Origin: Rhodospirillaceae bacterium
Lineage (GTDB): Bacteria > Pseudomonadota > Alphaproteobacteria > Rhodospirillales > Casp-alpha2
Assembly: GCA_002706405.1 (NCBI GenBank)
Contig: PALN01000052.1
Coordinates: forward strand, 1 to 40,471
DNA: 40,471 bases
Direction of reading: 5' to 3'
Below, one piece after another: positions 18,188 through 26,717 of the stretch. Position 1 is the first letter of the stretch, and the number at the start of each line of letters is the position of its first letter. Below the pieces are notes generated by a model, which worked only from the letters and a program-made list of their open reading frames with translations, was not told the DNA's origin and ran no database searches. A program made the translations under genes and the position numbers.

Positions 18188-20224
18188 CTAGTTTAATGCC
18201 TGGGGCATCCACAGGGCGATTTGCGGAAAGAACATCACCAGCAGCATACCGATGATCTGAAGGAAGATGAACGGAATGACGCTGATGAAGATCTCCTGCA
18301 GAGTCACGTCCTTGGGTGCGACGGACTTCAGCCAGAAACAGGCGGGGCCGAAGGGCGGACTGAGGAAGTAGATCTGAATGTTCATGACGAACAGGATGCC
18401 GAACCAGACCGCCGCCCATTCCGGGGTCATGCCCAGTTCCGGCGCCAGATCACGCACCACCGGGGCGAACACCGGCACGGTGATGAAGATGATGGCAATC
18501 CATTCCATGAAGGTGCCGAGAACGACCAGGATCGCCATCATCACGAAGATCGTGCCAAGCGGCCCCAAGCCGGCGCCCTTGATGAGCTGGCGCATGAAAT
18601 CGGCGCCCCCGATCAGATTGTACAGACCGACGAAGGCCACGGCACCCAGGATCAGCCAGATGATCGTGCCGACCACCGCCATGGTGTTGGCCAGGCAGTC
18701 ACGCAGCAGCGCGTAATTGAACTTGAAGCGCACGGCGGCGACGGCGATGGCGCCGAACACGCCCACGGCGGCCGCTTCGGTGACGCTGGTGATGCCGCCG
18801 TAGATTGATCCCATGACGCAGAAGATCAGGGCCACGCACATGACGACCGCCGCGATCTGATGGCGGCCGAGCTTGGTTTCCTCGCCCGTCTTCAGGGCGA
18901 TTTCCGCCGCCGTCGGGGCCAGGGTCGGATTGAGGTTGCAGCGGATGAGCACGAACGACACGTAGAACACCGCCAGCATCAGGCCGGGAATGAACCCGGC
19001 GCTGAACAGGTCGCCGATGCCGACATTGGCGCTCAGCCCATAGACGATCATCACGATCGACGGCGGGATCAACGTTGCCAGGGCGCCGGCGGCGCAAATC
19101 AGGCCGATGGTCAGCTTGCGGTCGTAGCCCAGGCGCAGCATCTGCGGCAGGGCGACCAGGCCCAACATGACGATCTCGCCGCCCATGACGCCGGACATAG
19201 CGGCCAGGATCACGGCGACGACGGTCGTCTGCACCGCGACGCCGCCGCGCAGGCCACCGGCAAAGATCGACATGGCGTCGAACAGGTCCTGGGCGATCCC
19301 GGCGCGCTCCAGGATCGATGCCATGAGCACGAAGAACGGCACCGCGATCAGCGGATATTTTTCCAGAAGATCCATGGCGTTGGTGGACACCAGGTACATG
19401 CCTTGCAGGCCGTAGAAGGCCAGGGCGCAGACCACGGAGATGATCAGCGTCACGATGCCGAGCGGCATGCCCGTCATCATCAGGACCAGAAGGGCCGCAA
19501 CAATCAGCAACGAGATGGTGGCGATGCCGACACTGTCGCGGTCGACCCGGAACTGGTCGATGACGCTGCCGGATGCTTCGTGGAGATATTCTTCCAGATT
19601 GACCCACATGCCGCCGCCGCCTTCGCCGTAATGGGCGAAGATCTGAACCAGCAGGCGCAGACAGACCAGCGCCAGAACGGCATAGACAGTGACCTGCAGG
19701 ACGTGGGCGCGGAAATGCCGGCCCAGGTTGACCAGCAACTGCACCAGGTAAAGAAACAGGCCGGCGAACAGGATGGTCTTGAGCATCATGGGCAGCGGCG
19801 AATTCCACGCCGAGCCGCCTCGCTCCACCAGGTCGATGCTTTCCAAAGCCCGGACCAGGGTGTCGGAAGTCAGCATGTAGAGGGCGATGACGCCGACCAC
19901 CATGGCGAACAGATCAAGCCACCAGCGGGTCCGCTCCGACACCATGAGATAGAACACGGTAATGCCGATATGGCGCTTCTGCAGCGTGACGAAACCGGCC
20001 GACAGCATCCATGCGCTGGCGCACAGAACCATCACCACCTCGAACACCCATTGCGTGGGAGAATGGAAGACGTAGCGGGCCACGACCTCCCACATCGTGC
20101 AGAACGCCGCGATCAGATAGAGATTGCCGACCGCCAGGCCGAGAAACCGGCTGACATGGTCGACGGCTCGGTCGAAGGTTCCGCCCGAAGGCGCACCTAC
20201 CAAGGTTTCCGTGAATCCAGACAT
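18188..20224 (-). CDS. TRAP transporter fused QM permease
   Basis: Inner-membrane part of a tripartite ATP-independent periplasmic importer, driven by a sodium or proton gradient. The 678-residue protein fuses the small DctQ domain (about residues 1-180, with FCTMWEVVARYVFHSPTQWV) to the large DctM domain (about residues 260-678). DctM hallmarks include VPFFVLMASILERAGIAQDL, GALATLIPPSIVMIVYG and FMEWIAIIFITVPVF. An intervening soluble stretch (about residues 190-235) links the two. The start ATG at 20222-20224 follows GGAGG; an upstream extension to 20305 crosses a hairpin and is unlikely. It lies 89 nt after the binding-protein gene. Confidence 0.95.
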   Translation of the reverse strand: MSGFTETLVGAPSGGTFDRAVDHVSRFLGLAVGNLYLIAAFCTMWEVVARYVFHSPTQWVFEVVMVLCASAWMLSAGFVTLQKRHIGITVFYLMVSERTRWWLDLFAMVVGVIALYMLTSDTLVRALESIDLVERGGSAWNSPLPMMLKTILFAGLFLYLVQLLVNLGRHFRAHVLQVTVYAVLALVCLRLLVQIFAHYGEGGGGMWVNLEEYLHEASGSVIDQFRVDRDSVGIATISLLIVAALLVLMMTGMPLGIVTLIISVVCALAFYGLQGMYLVSTNAMDLLEKYPLIAVPFFVLMASILERAGIAQDLFDAMSIFAGGLRGGVAVQTTVVAVILAAMSGVMGGEIVMLGLVALPQMLRLGYDRKLTIGLICAAGALATLIPPSIVMIVYGLSANVGIGDLFSAGFIPGLMLAVFYVSFVLIRCNLNPTLAPTAAEIALKTGEETKLGRHQIAAVVMCVALIFCVMGSIYGGITSVTEAAAVGVFGAIAVAAVRFKFNYALLRDCLANTMAVVGTIIWLILGAVAFVGLYNLIGGADFMRQLIKGAGLGPLGTIFVMMAILVVLGTFMEWIAIIFITVPVFAPVVRDLAPELGMTPEWAAVWFGILFVMNIQIYFLSPPFGPACFWLKSVAPKDVTLQEIFISVIPFIFLQIIGMLLVMFFPQIALWMPQALN

Positions 20225-20275
20225 GGCCCCCTCCTGGATCGGCAAAAAAGAAGAATGTGGACGTGAATAGCCGGA

Positions 20276-20302
20276 CCGCCGCGCCCACCCCGGGCGCGGC
20301 GG
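20276..20302 (-). promoter_or_regulatory. Strong hairpin between binding-protein and permease genes
   Basis: CCGCCGCGCCC (20276-20286) and GGGCGCGGCGG (20292-20302) form an 11-bp GC stem with a 5-base loop just after the dctP stop codon. There is no immediate U-run on the minus strand; a T-rich run comes about 30 bases later. This fits an mRNA-stabilising or partial attenuating hairpin that allows more binding protein than permease. Confidence 0.6.
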
Positions 20303-20313
20303 CAAGATGCTAT

Positions 20314-21345
20314 TTAGTCAAGAAGGCCGACGGAGCGCATGTACTTCAGATGCGCGTCCAGGGCTTCCCGAGCGAGGGGCGATTTCGACGCGAAATCTTC
20401 CCAGGCGCCGACGGCGATTTTGCGGAACTTGGCGCGTTCCTCCGTCGTCCAATCGATGACCGTGATGTCGCCACCTTTGCGCTGCATGTCGGCGATCTTC
20501 TGATCTTCAAGATCGGCTTCGCGGCGCATGGCGTCGTAGGCAGCCTGATACCAGACTTCCAGCGCGGTCTGACCCTGCGGGCCCAGCTTGTCCCAGACCT
20601 TCTTGTTCACGATGAACTGCAGAACGGCCATGGAGTGGATGCCCGGGTAGATCGGATACTTGGCGACCTTATAGAGCCCCTGGGCACTGTTGTTCACGTG
20701 AGCGGAGGCATCGGCGGCGTCGATGACCTTTTTCTCGAGCGCGGTGTAGACTTCGGAGAACGGCAGCGACACGGGCGCCGCGCCGGCGCGCTTGAACACT
20801 TCCGCGGCCAGGCCTTCGGGCGAGCGCACTTTCACGCCCTTGAAGTCGGCGACGCTCTTGATCGGAATGGTCGAAACGAAGGCTTCCTTGGCATAGGGGC
20901 CGCAGCCGACGACGTGGACCTGACCCTTCGTGTACTTGTCGTACATTTTCTGGAGGATTTCCTTGCCGCCACCGTACTGGCAGAAGGTGCGCACCTGATC
21001 GACCGTGTCGTAGCCGGCGATCAGATCACCGATCACGGCGAAAGCGGGATCACGGCCCGAGAAATAGGAAACGGCGTTCAAGTCACCGTCGAGAATGCCA
21101 TTGGCCACGGCGTCGATGGTTTCCCGGTGCGGGACGACGGCCTTGGTCGGCAGAACTTCGATCTTGACCGCGCCGGCGGTCATGGCATCGAGCTTCTGCG
21201 CCCACTTTTCCGTCATGAAACGGTGGGCCCAGTCACCGGCCTTCGAGCTGGCCTGAACTTTGAGCGTTTTTGCAGCGGCACCGCCGGTCGTCCCGGCAAT
21301 GACTAAGCCGCCGACAGCAAGCGCCATCAGAGTCTTCTTAAACAT
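20314..21345 (-). CDS. TRAP transporter substrate-binding protein (DctP type)
   Basis: A periplasmic receptor that delivers a carboxylate ligand to the QM permease. The 343-residue protein has a Sec signal MFKKTLMALAVGGLVIAG ending at AAA. The family signature is FKGVKVRSPEGLAAEVFKRA, whose Arg normally salt-bridges the ligand carboxylate. It continues with PVSLPFSEVYTALEKKVIDA and the C-terminal helix DFASKSPLAREALDAHLKYM. It is the first gene of the leftward operon and faces the GntR-type regulator across a divergent promoter region. Ligand unknown; an organic or sugar acid is expected. Confidence 0.93.
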   Translation of the reverse strand: MFKKTLMALAVGGLVIAGTTGGAAAKTLKVQASSKAGDWAHRFMTEKWAQKLDAMTAGAVKIEVLPTKAVVPHRETIDAVANGILDGDLNAVSYFSGRDPAFAVIGDLIAGYDTVDQVRTFCQYGGGKEILQKMYDKYTKGQVHVVGCGPYAKEAFVSTIPIKSVADFKGVKVRSPEGLAAEVFKRAGAAPVSLPFSEVYTALEKKVIDAADASAHVNNSAQGLYKVAKYPIYPGIHSMAVLQFIVNKKVWDKLGPQGQTALEVWYQAAYDAMRREADLEDQKIADMQRKGGDITVIDWTTEERAKFRKIAVGAWEDFASKSPLAREALDAHLKYMRSVGLLD

Positions 21346-21387
21346 GATCCTTGGATCTCCCTAAATTTGGTTCTTATGTCGGTGATA

Positions 21388-21417
21388 TTGACTTCACCCG
21401 TACTGAAATACTAATAT
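21388..21417 (+). promoter_or_regulatory. Sigma70-type promoter for the GntR-led operon
   Basis: TTGACT (21388-21393) and TAATAT (21412-21417) are separated by 18 bases. The -10 box overlaps the palindrome at 21402-21423 and the opposing promoter on the other strand. Confidence 0.6.
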
Positions 21418-21423
21418 ATCAGT
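21402..21423. promoter_or_regulatory. Putative GntR/FCD operator palindrome
   Basis: ACTGAAAT (21402-21409) and ATATCAGT (21416-21423) form a 7-of-8 inverted repeat with a 6-base spacer. It covers the -10 regions of both divergent promoters. A second palindrome, TTGAC-GA-GTCAA (21423-21434), abuts it and overlaps the leftward -35. Either could bind the adjacent FCD-type regulator; binding is inferred. Confidence 0.55.
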
Positions 21424-21434
21424 TGACGAGTCAA
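21406..21434 (-). promoter_or_regulatory. Candidate promoter for the TRAP/dehydratase operon
   Basis: On the minus strand, TTGACT (21429-21434) is followed after 17 bases by GTATTT (21406-21411), or after 15 by TAGTAT. It faces and interleaves with the rightward promoter, so one bound regulator could block both. Confidence 0.45.
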
Positions 21435-21503
21435 GCGCAAAGCTGGCTCGCAGGTGCAGCAAAAACCACGGATTTGAGCCGTTTTTCGAGGGGTCCTGAC
21501 CAC

Positions 21504-22226
21504 GTGACGCCAGACTCGACGCCAGACACAATCGGCCTGTTCAAAGACCGTCCCGCGCCACCGAAAGGCGGCCGTCTGACCGCCGTTCAACAAATCTATC
21601 ATGACCTGAGGGACAAGATCGTCTCCCTTGATCTGCCGCCCGGCACGGTGCTTCAGACGCGCCAGATCGCGGAGCAGTTCGGGGTCAGCCCGACGCCCGT
21701 GCGCGAGGCCATTATCCTGCTTGAGGAAGAAAGCCTGGTCGACGTGTTTCCCCAGTCGCGGACCTGTGTTTCCTTCATCGACGTGCAGAGTGCGCGCGAA
21801 GCCCATTTCTTGCGCCGCAGCGTCGAGGTCGAAATCGCCCGCACCCTCGCCGTCGAAATCAGCGACAACGACGTCGATGCCCTGCGTGCCGCCATCGGCC
21901 GCCAAAGGACAGCGCTCGAAGCAGGCAACCTGTCGGCCTTCCTGCCCGCCGACAACCGATTCCACGAGATGATGTACGAGATGGCCGGCGTCGGCGGCCT
22001 GTGGGACATCATCCACGCGCGGCGCGCCCATCTGGACCGGCTGCGCCGTCTGCATCTGCCGACCGAGGGCAAGGCGGCGAAGATCATCCGCGACCATGAA
22101 GCCATTCTCGACGCCATCGCCGCGCGCAACCCCAACGAGGCCGAAGCCGCCGTGCGCGCGCATTTGAAGGGCACGGTATCCGCGACAGAGGAAATGCGCG
22201 CCGTCTTCCCCGAATACTTCGGATAG
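21504..22226 (+). CDS. GntR-family regulator, FadR subfamily (FCD domain)
   Basis: A 240-residue repressor-type regulator. The N-terminal winged helix (about residues 30-95) has LRDKIVSLDLPPGTVLQTRQ and QFGVSPTPVREAIILLEEES. The C-terminal all-helical FCD domain has the metal-binding pattern with NRFHEMMYEMAG and DHEAILDAIAARNPNEAE. Such domains sense carboxylate metabolites. A GTG start at 21504 is chosen, with GAGGGG about 10 bases upstream; the frame is open further but that part lies in the promoter/operator region. It is the first gene of the rightward operon and divergent from dctP, so it very likely controls both arms. Confidence 0.9.
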   Translation: MTPDSTPDTIGLFKDRPAPPKGGRLTAVQQIYHDLRDKIVSLDLPPGTVLQTRQIAEQFGVSPTPVREAIILLEEESLVDVFPQSRTCVSFIDVQSAREAHFLRRSVEVEIARTLAVEISDNDVDALRAAIGRQRTALEAGNLSAFLPADNRFHEMMYEMAGVGGLWDIIHARRAHLDRLRRLHLPTEGKAAKIIRDHEAILDAIAARNPNEAEAAVRAHLKGTVSATEEMRAVFPEYFG

Positions 22227-22271
22227 GCCAAAATCCAGGAAACGAACACCACGCGAACAAGGAAACATCCC

Positions 22272-23171
22272 ATGACCACAGCCCCCGTGATCGCCGACAA
22301 TCAGGTCGCGGCCTACAACAACAAAGGCTACATCGTCGTCGAGGACATCTATTCCCCCGCGGACGTCCAGGAAATGCGCGACGCGCTCGACGGCCTGATC
22401 GCAAGCGCTCATGGCCTGACCGACCACACCGACGTCATCGACCTGGAACCCAACCATACCCCCGATGCGCCGCGCGTCCGCCGCATCAAGGAGCCGTTCA
22501 AGAATCACGACGTGTTCAACCGGATGGGCCGCCACCCGCGCCTGATCGCGGTGCTGACGGCACTGCTCGGCCCGGCGTTCCGCATGCACGGCTCCAAGAT
22601 CAACCTGAAGTCGGCGGAGTACGGCTCGCCTGTGGAGTGGCACCAGGACTGGGCCTTCTATCCCCATACCAACGACGACGTGCTGGCCGTCGGCGTGATG
22701 CTCGACGACATGACGGAAGAAAACGGCCCCCTGCTCTGCGTACCGGGATCACATACCGGGCCGACCTACGACCATCACCAGGACGGCCGCTTCATCGGCG
22801 CCATGGACCCGGACCTGCCCGGCGCCAACCTGGACACGGCCGAAACCATCACCGGCCCGGCCGGGGCCTGCAGCTTCCATCACGCGCGGACCATTCACGG
22901 CTCGGGCCGGAATACCTCGGGCCGCAGCCGCACCTTGCTGCTCTACCAGATCGCCGCCGCCGACGCCTGGGACATCCGGGGATTCGGCAAAGAGGCTTCC
23001 TGGGAGGAATACGCCGCGACCTTTATTGCCGGCGAACCGACGCTGGAGCCTCGCCTGGCGCCCGCGCCGGTCCGTCTGCCCTACCCGCCCCCCCTGAAAG
23101 GCGGGTCCATCTACGAAAGCCAGTCCCTGGCCAAGAAAAAATTCTTCGGCGCCAAGACCGCCGCCGAGTAA
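22272..23171 (+). CDS. Phytanoyl-CoA dioxygenase (PhyH) family Fe(II)/2-oxoglutarate oxygenase
   Basis: A 299-residue oxygenase that would hydroxylate its substrate using O2 and 2-oxoglutarate. The iron-binding triad is visible: His124 and Asp126 in VEWHQDWAFY and His209 in ARTIHGSG, with an Arg about 10 residues later suitable for 2-oxoglutarate. The segment LLCVPGSHTGPTYDHH is characteristic of the family. Length is normal. It follows the regulator gene after 45 nt. Bacterial PhyH proteins act on diverse small molecules (ectoine, phosphonates, amines), so the substrate is open; the cluster suggests a hydroxy acid or its precursor. Confidence 0.88.
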   Translation: MTTAPVIADNQVAAYNNKGYIVVEDIYSPADVQEMRDALDGLIASAHGLTDHTDVIDLEPNHTPDAPRVRRIKEPFKNHDVFNRMGRHPRLIAVLTALLGPAFRMHGSKINLKSAEYGSPVEWHQDWAFYPHTNDDVLAVGVMLDDMTEENGPLLCVPGSHTGPTYDHHQDGRFIGAMDPDLPGANLDTAETITGPAGACSFHHARTIHGSGRNTSGRSRTLLLYQIAAADAWDIRGFGKEASWEEYAATFIAGEPTLEPRLAPAPVRLPYPPPLKGGSIYESQSLAKKKFFGAKTAAE

Positions 23172-23215
23172 CCCCGTCACCGATCACGCCCATCCAGACC
23201 AAGACCGGAGCCCCC

Positions 23216-24196
23216 ATGGCCAAGAAAAAAGTTCTCATGACCGAGCGGATTCACCCCGCCGGACACGCAATCCTGGACGCCCGCGACGACATCGAGGTCG
23301 TCATCGCCGAAGACGTCAGCGCCGAAGGCCTGGCGAAAGTCCTGCCCGGCGTCCACGGCATCGCCGTGCGCACGGCGCAGTTGCCGGAATCGGTCCTGGC
23401 CCATGCCAACGACCTGCAGGTCGTCTCACGCCACGGCGTCGGCTGCGACAACATCGCCGTCGATCACCTGACGGCGCGGGGCATTCCGGTCTGTATCGCC
23501 TCGGGCGCCAATGCGCGCTGCGTGGCCGAGCACACCATGACCATGATGATGACCCTGGCCCGCGACCTGACCGGCCAGACCGCCGCCGTGCGCGAGGGAC
23601 GCTGGTCCGACCGCGGCACGTTCAAGGCGAAGGACCTGTACCGCTCGACCATTCTGATCGTCGGCTACGGGCGCATCGGCCGTCTGCTCGCCCCGTTGTG
23701 CAAGGCCTTCGGCATGGACGTCGTCGTCGCCGATATCAAGCTCGACCGCGATCTCGCCGCCCAGCAGGGCGTGCGCGCGGTCGAGGATTTCCGCCCCGAA
23801 CTTCCCAAGGCCGATTTCGTTTCCCTGCATGTGCCGCTGGATGAAACAACCCGCCACCTGATCGGGCCCGAGGAACTGGCGGCCATGAAGCCCGGCGTCA
23901 TTGTCATCAACAATGCCCGCGGCGGCGTGGTCGACGAGCACGCCCTGGCGGCGGCCTTGGACAGCGGCCATGTCAGAGGCGCCGGGGTCGACGTCTTTTC
24001 ACAGGAGCCGCCGCAGGAAGACCATCCCCTGGTCAAGCATCCCCGGACGGTGCTGGCACCCCATAACGGCGCGGCGTCGTTTCTGGCACTGGAAGCGGCG
24101 GCGATGATGACGGCGCAGAACATCCTCGATCAGTTCGACGGCTGCCTGAAGGATGAGATGATCTTCAACCTGGACGGCTTGCAACGCACGTCCTGA
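23216..24196 (+). CDS. D-isomer-specific 2-hydroxyacid dehydrogenase
   Basis: A 326-residue NAD(P)-dependent dehydrogenase related to SerA and other D-2-hydroxyacid dehydrogenases. The Rossmann motif is VGYGRIGRLLAPLCKAFGMD (about residues 147-166). The catalytic Arg region is NNARGGVVDEHALAAAL and ADFVSLHVPLDETT precedes it. The catalytic Glu is in FSQEPPQEDHPL and the proton-donor His in APHNGAAS. The protein has no ACT or regulatory domain, so it is a catabolic-type enzyme and not the full SerA. It starts at ATG 23216, 44 nt after the dioxygenase gene. Confidence 0.92.
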   Translation: MAKKKVLMTERIHPAGHAILDARDDIEVVIAEDVSAEGLAKVLPGVHGIAVRTAQLPESVLAHANDLQVVSRHGVGCDNIAVDHLTARGIPVCIASGANARCVAEHTMTMMMTLARDLTGQTAAVREGRWSDRGTFKAKDLYRSTILIVGYGRIGRLLAPLCKAFGMDVVVADIKLDRDLAAQQGVRAVEDFRPELPKADFVSLHVPLDETTRHLIGPEELAAMKPGVIVINNARGGVVDEHALAAALDSGHVRGAGVDVFSQEPPQEDHPLVKHPRTVLAPHNGAASFLALEAAAMMTAQNILDQFDGCLKDEMIFNLDGLQRTS

Positions 24197-24220
24197 CATT
24201 CGGTTCAGGAGGACAGAACC

Positions 24221-24979
24221 TTGAAAGAACCACTTCGCGACCGCCTGTTGCGCGGCGACGTTCTGACCGGAACGTTTCTGAAGACGCCGGCGTTTCAGTT
24301 GGTCGAGGTTCTGGCCATGTCGGACGTCGACTTGATCGTCCTTGATGCGGAACACGCGCCGTTCGACCGGGGATCGATCGACGCCTGCCTCGGCATCGCC
24401 CGGGCGTTGGACTTTCCCGTCCTGGTACGAACACACGACGGCAGCCCCGGCACGATCCTCACGGTGCTCGACAGCGGCGCAACGGGCGTGATCATCCCGC
24501 ATATCGACAGCGCCGCCAAGGCCGAGGCCATCGCCCGCGCCGCCCGCTTCGGCCATGGCGGGCGCGGCTATGCCGGTTCGACCCGGTGGGCCGGCTACGC
24601 GACCCGCGCCATGCCGGAGGTTCTGGCGCAAAGCCGCAAGGAGACCGTCGTGCTTGCGCAGATCGAAGAACCGGAAGGTGTCGAGGATATCGACGCCATC
24701 GCCGCCGTCGAAGGCATCGACGGCCTGTTCGTCGGCCCCGCCGACCTGGCGGTGTGCTACGGCCTGACCGATCCGGCCGCTCCCGAGGTTCGGGCCGCGA
24801 TCAAGCGCGTCGGTCAGGCGGCGCAGAAACACGGCAAATGCCTGATCACCTTCGCCCCCAACGCCAGCTGGGCGGCCGAGCTCAAGGCGCTCGGCGTGAC
24901 CGTGTTCTTCATCGCCTCGGAGCATGCCTTCATGCTGGACGGCGCCAACGCCGCGGCTCGGGGAGTATCGGGCGCATGA
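24221..24979 (+). CDS. HpcH/HpaI-family class II aldolase
   Basis: Cleaves a 2-keto-3-deoxy or 4-hydroxy-2-oxo acid to pyruvate and an aldehyde with a divalent metal. The 252-residue protein has the catalytic His region LIVLDAEHAPFDRG, the GATGVIIPHIDSA strand, the metal-ligand Glu in AQIEEPEG and the metal-ligand Asp in GLFVGPADLA. Length equals HpaI or 2-keto-3-deoxy-L-rhamnonate aldolase. The start is TTG at 24221, supported by AGGAGG 8 bases upstream. It overlaps the AtuA-like gene by ATGA. Chemically it is a natural follow-on to the IlvD/Edd dehydratase. Confidence 0.92.
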   Translation: MKEPLRDRLLRGDVLTGTFLKTPAFQLVEVLAMSDVDLIVLDAEHAPFDRGSIDACLGIARALDFPVLVRTHDGSPGTILTVLDSGATGVIIPHIDSAAKAEAIARAARFGHGGRGYAGSTRWAGYATRAMPEVLAQSRKETVVLAQIEEPEGVEDIDAIAAVEGIDGLFVGPADLAVCYGLTDPAAPEVRAAIKRVGQAAQKHGKCLITFAPNASWAAELKALGVTVFFIASEHAFMLDGANAAARGVSGA

Positions 24980-26352
24980 CCACGCAAACGGTTTACATCG
25001 GCTCCGGGGCCGGCTTCGCCGGCGACCGCATCGACGCGGGCCTGCCCGTGGTCGAAACCCTGGCCCGGCGCGACGGCCCCCGCTACCTGATCTTCGAGGT
25101 CATGGGGGAACGAACCCTCGCCATCGCCCAGCGCATCAAGATGCGCAACCCGGAATTGGGCTATTCGCCCTATCTGGAACCCTATCTGCGCGGTGTGCTG
25201 AAACCGGCCAAGGACGCGGGCGTGCGCATCGTCGCCAACCTGGGCAACGCCAATCCGCTGGGCGGCGCCCGGAAGACGTTGGAGATCGCGAAGGAGCTCG
25301 GCATCGAAGGCCTGCGCGTCGCCGTGGTGCTGGGCGACGACCTGTTGGGCTTTATGACCGCCGAGGACGTTGCCGGTCTGCCGACCATCGAAGGCGTGAC
25401 CATCCAGGGCAAGGAAATCGTCGCCGCCAACGCCTACCTCGGCGCGCGGCCCGTGGCCGAGGCCCTGACCCTCGGCACGGACGTGGTGCTGGTCGGGCGG
25501 ACGACGGATGCGGCCTTGGTGCTGGGCCCGCTGATCCATGAGTTCGGCTGGACCGAAGACGACTGGGACCGCCTTGCCGCCGGAACCCTGGCCGGCCACC
25601 TGCTGGAATGCGGCGGTCAGGTCACGGGCGGGTATTTCTGCGACCCGGGGTTCAAGGACGTGCCGGGCATGGACGAGCTCGGCTTTCCCATCGGCGAGAT
25701 CGGCGCCGACGGATCGCTCGTCATCACCAAGGCCGAGAACACGGGCGGCCTCGTCACCAAGGCGACGGTGACCGAGCAGATCCTTTACGAAATGCATGAC
25801 CCGGCGGCCTATCTGACGCCGGATGTGGCGCTGGACGTCACCGGCGTGACCCTGGCCGACGACGGCAAGGACCGCGTGCGCGTTCTGGGTGCCAAGGGCC
25901 ATCCGCCGCCGGAAATGCTGAAAGTCACCGTCTCCGCCGACGGCGGCTGGCTGGGCGAGGCTGAACTGACCTACGCCGGGCCCAATGCGCTTGCCCGCGC
26001 CAACCTGGCCGCCGACATCGTGCGCAAGCGCCTGGCCAGCCGCGGCGTAACAGACCCCGTGCGGGTCGAAATCGTCGGCGCGGGTGCCGCCTTCGATAAC
26101 GATGCATCGGACCGCCAGCGCGGCACCAACATGCCCCTGGACGGCGAGTACCGCCTGCGCGCCGCCGTGCGCACGGACGACAAGGCGACGGCCCAATATG
26201 TGAATGACGAGGTCCTGAGCCTGTTCTGCTCCGGCCCGGCGGGGGGCGGCGGCTATCGCTGCTCGATCACCGGGCAGGTCAATACGGCTTCGGTCCTGGT
26301 GCCGCGCGGCCCGGTCGAGGCCCAGGCAAAAGCCGAAGAGGTGACGGCATGA
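24976..26352 (+). CDS. AtuA-like protein (DUF1446)
   Basis: A 458-residue cytoplasmic protein of the DUF1446/AtuA family, named from the acyclic terpene utilisation locus of Pseudomonas, where its reaction is unresolved. Family segments include TVYIGSGAGFAGDRIDAGLP, IVANLGNANPLGGARKTL, DVVLVGRTTDAALVLGPLIH and LLECGGQVTGGYFCDPG. The C-terminal part ends with GGGGYRCSITGQVN. Its ATG overlaps the aldolase stop and its stop overlaps the next gene start, both as ATGA. No geranyl-CoA carboxylase genes are nearby, so terpene breakdown is not indicated. Confidence 0.9.
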   Translation: MTTQTVYIGSGAGFAGDRIDAGLPVVETLARRDGPRYLIFEVMGERTLAIAQRIKMRNPELGYSPYLEPYLRGVLKPAKDAGVRIVANLGNANPLGGARKTLEIAKELGIEGLRVAVVLGDDLLGFMTAEDVAGLPTIEGVTIQGKEIVAANAYLGARPVAEALTLGTDVVLVGRTTDAALVLGPLIHEFGWTEDDWDRLAAGTLAGHLLECGGQVTGGYFCDPGFKDVPGMDELGFPIGEIGADGSLVITKAENTGGLVTKATVTEQILYEMHDPAAYLTPDVALDVTGVTLADDGKDRVRVLGAKGHPPPEMLKVTVSADGGWLGEAELTYAGPNALARANLAADIVRKRLASRGVTDPVRVEIVGAGAAFDNDASDRQRGTNMPLDGEYRLRAAVRTDDKATAQYVNDEVLSLFCSGPAGGGGYRCSITGQVNTASVLVPRGPVEAQAKAEEVTA

Positions 26353-26717
26353 CGGATACCCTGACCCTGCCCCTTCACGCCGTGGCCCATGGCCGCGCCG
26401 GCGACAAGGGAAACCGCTCCAACATCTCCGTCGTCGCCTACGTGCCGGATGCCTTCGCCCATCTGTGCGAGCAGGTGACTGAGCAGAAGGTCCTCGACCT
26501 GTTCCGCCACAAGGGGGCAACCAACGTCACGCGCTATGTGCTGCCCAACCTCAACGCGCTCAATTTCGTCATCGACGACGCGCTTGAAGGCGGGGTCAAC
26601 AGTGCGCTGACCCAGGACCTGCACGGCAAGACCTTGTCGTTCCTGTTGCTGGGTGAGATCGAGGTTACCGTGCCGGCAAGCTGCGTGCCGGCGGGATCGC
26701 GCTATCTAGCCGACTGA
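26349..26717 (+). CDS. Small AtuA-partner protein (AtuA C-terminal ferredoxin-like domain)
   Basis: A 122-residue protein matching the domain often fused to the C terminus of AtuA proteins. Its key segment, AHGRAGDKGNRSNISVVAY, is near the N terminus, followed by YVLPNLNALNFVIDDALEGG and SALTQDLHGKTLSFLLLGEI. It starts inside the AtuA-like gene stop (ATGA), consistent with a split two-subunit form. Its last 16 bases overlap the convergent LysR gene. Function unknown beyond presumed complex formation with the AtuA-like subunit. Confidence 0.85.
   Translation: MTDTLTLPLHAVAHGRAGDKGNRSNISVVAYVPDAFAHLCEQVTEQKVLDLFRHKGATNVTRYVLPNLNALNFVIDDALEGGVNSALTQDLHGKTLSFLLLGEIEVTVPASCVPAGSRYLAD

Noticed and set aside
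18860..20266. Long open frame (468 codons) on the plus strand opposite the TRAP permease gene
   Set aside because: His/Gln/Asp-rich low-complexity composition typical of the antisense of GC-rich membrane protein genes; no ribosome site and the opposite strand has a clear QM permease.
24976..26717. Acyclic terpene degradation function for the AtuA pair
   Set aside because: No geranyl-CoA carboxylase, citronellyl-CoA or related genes are nearby; only the family name points there.
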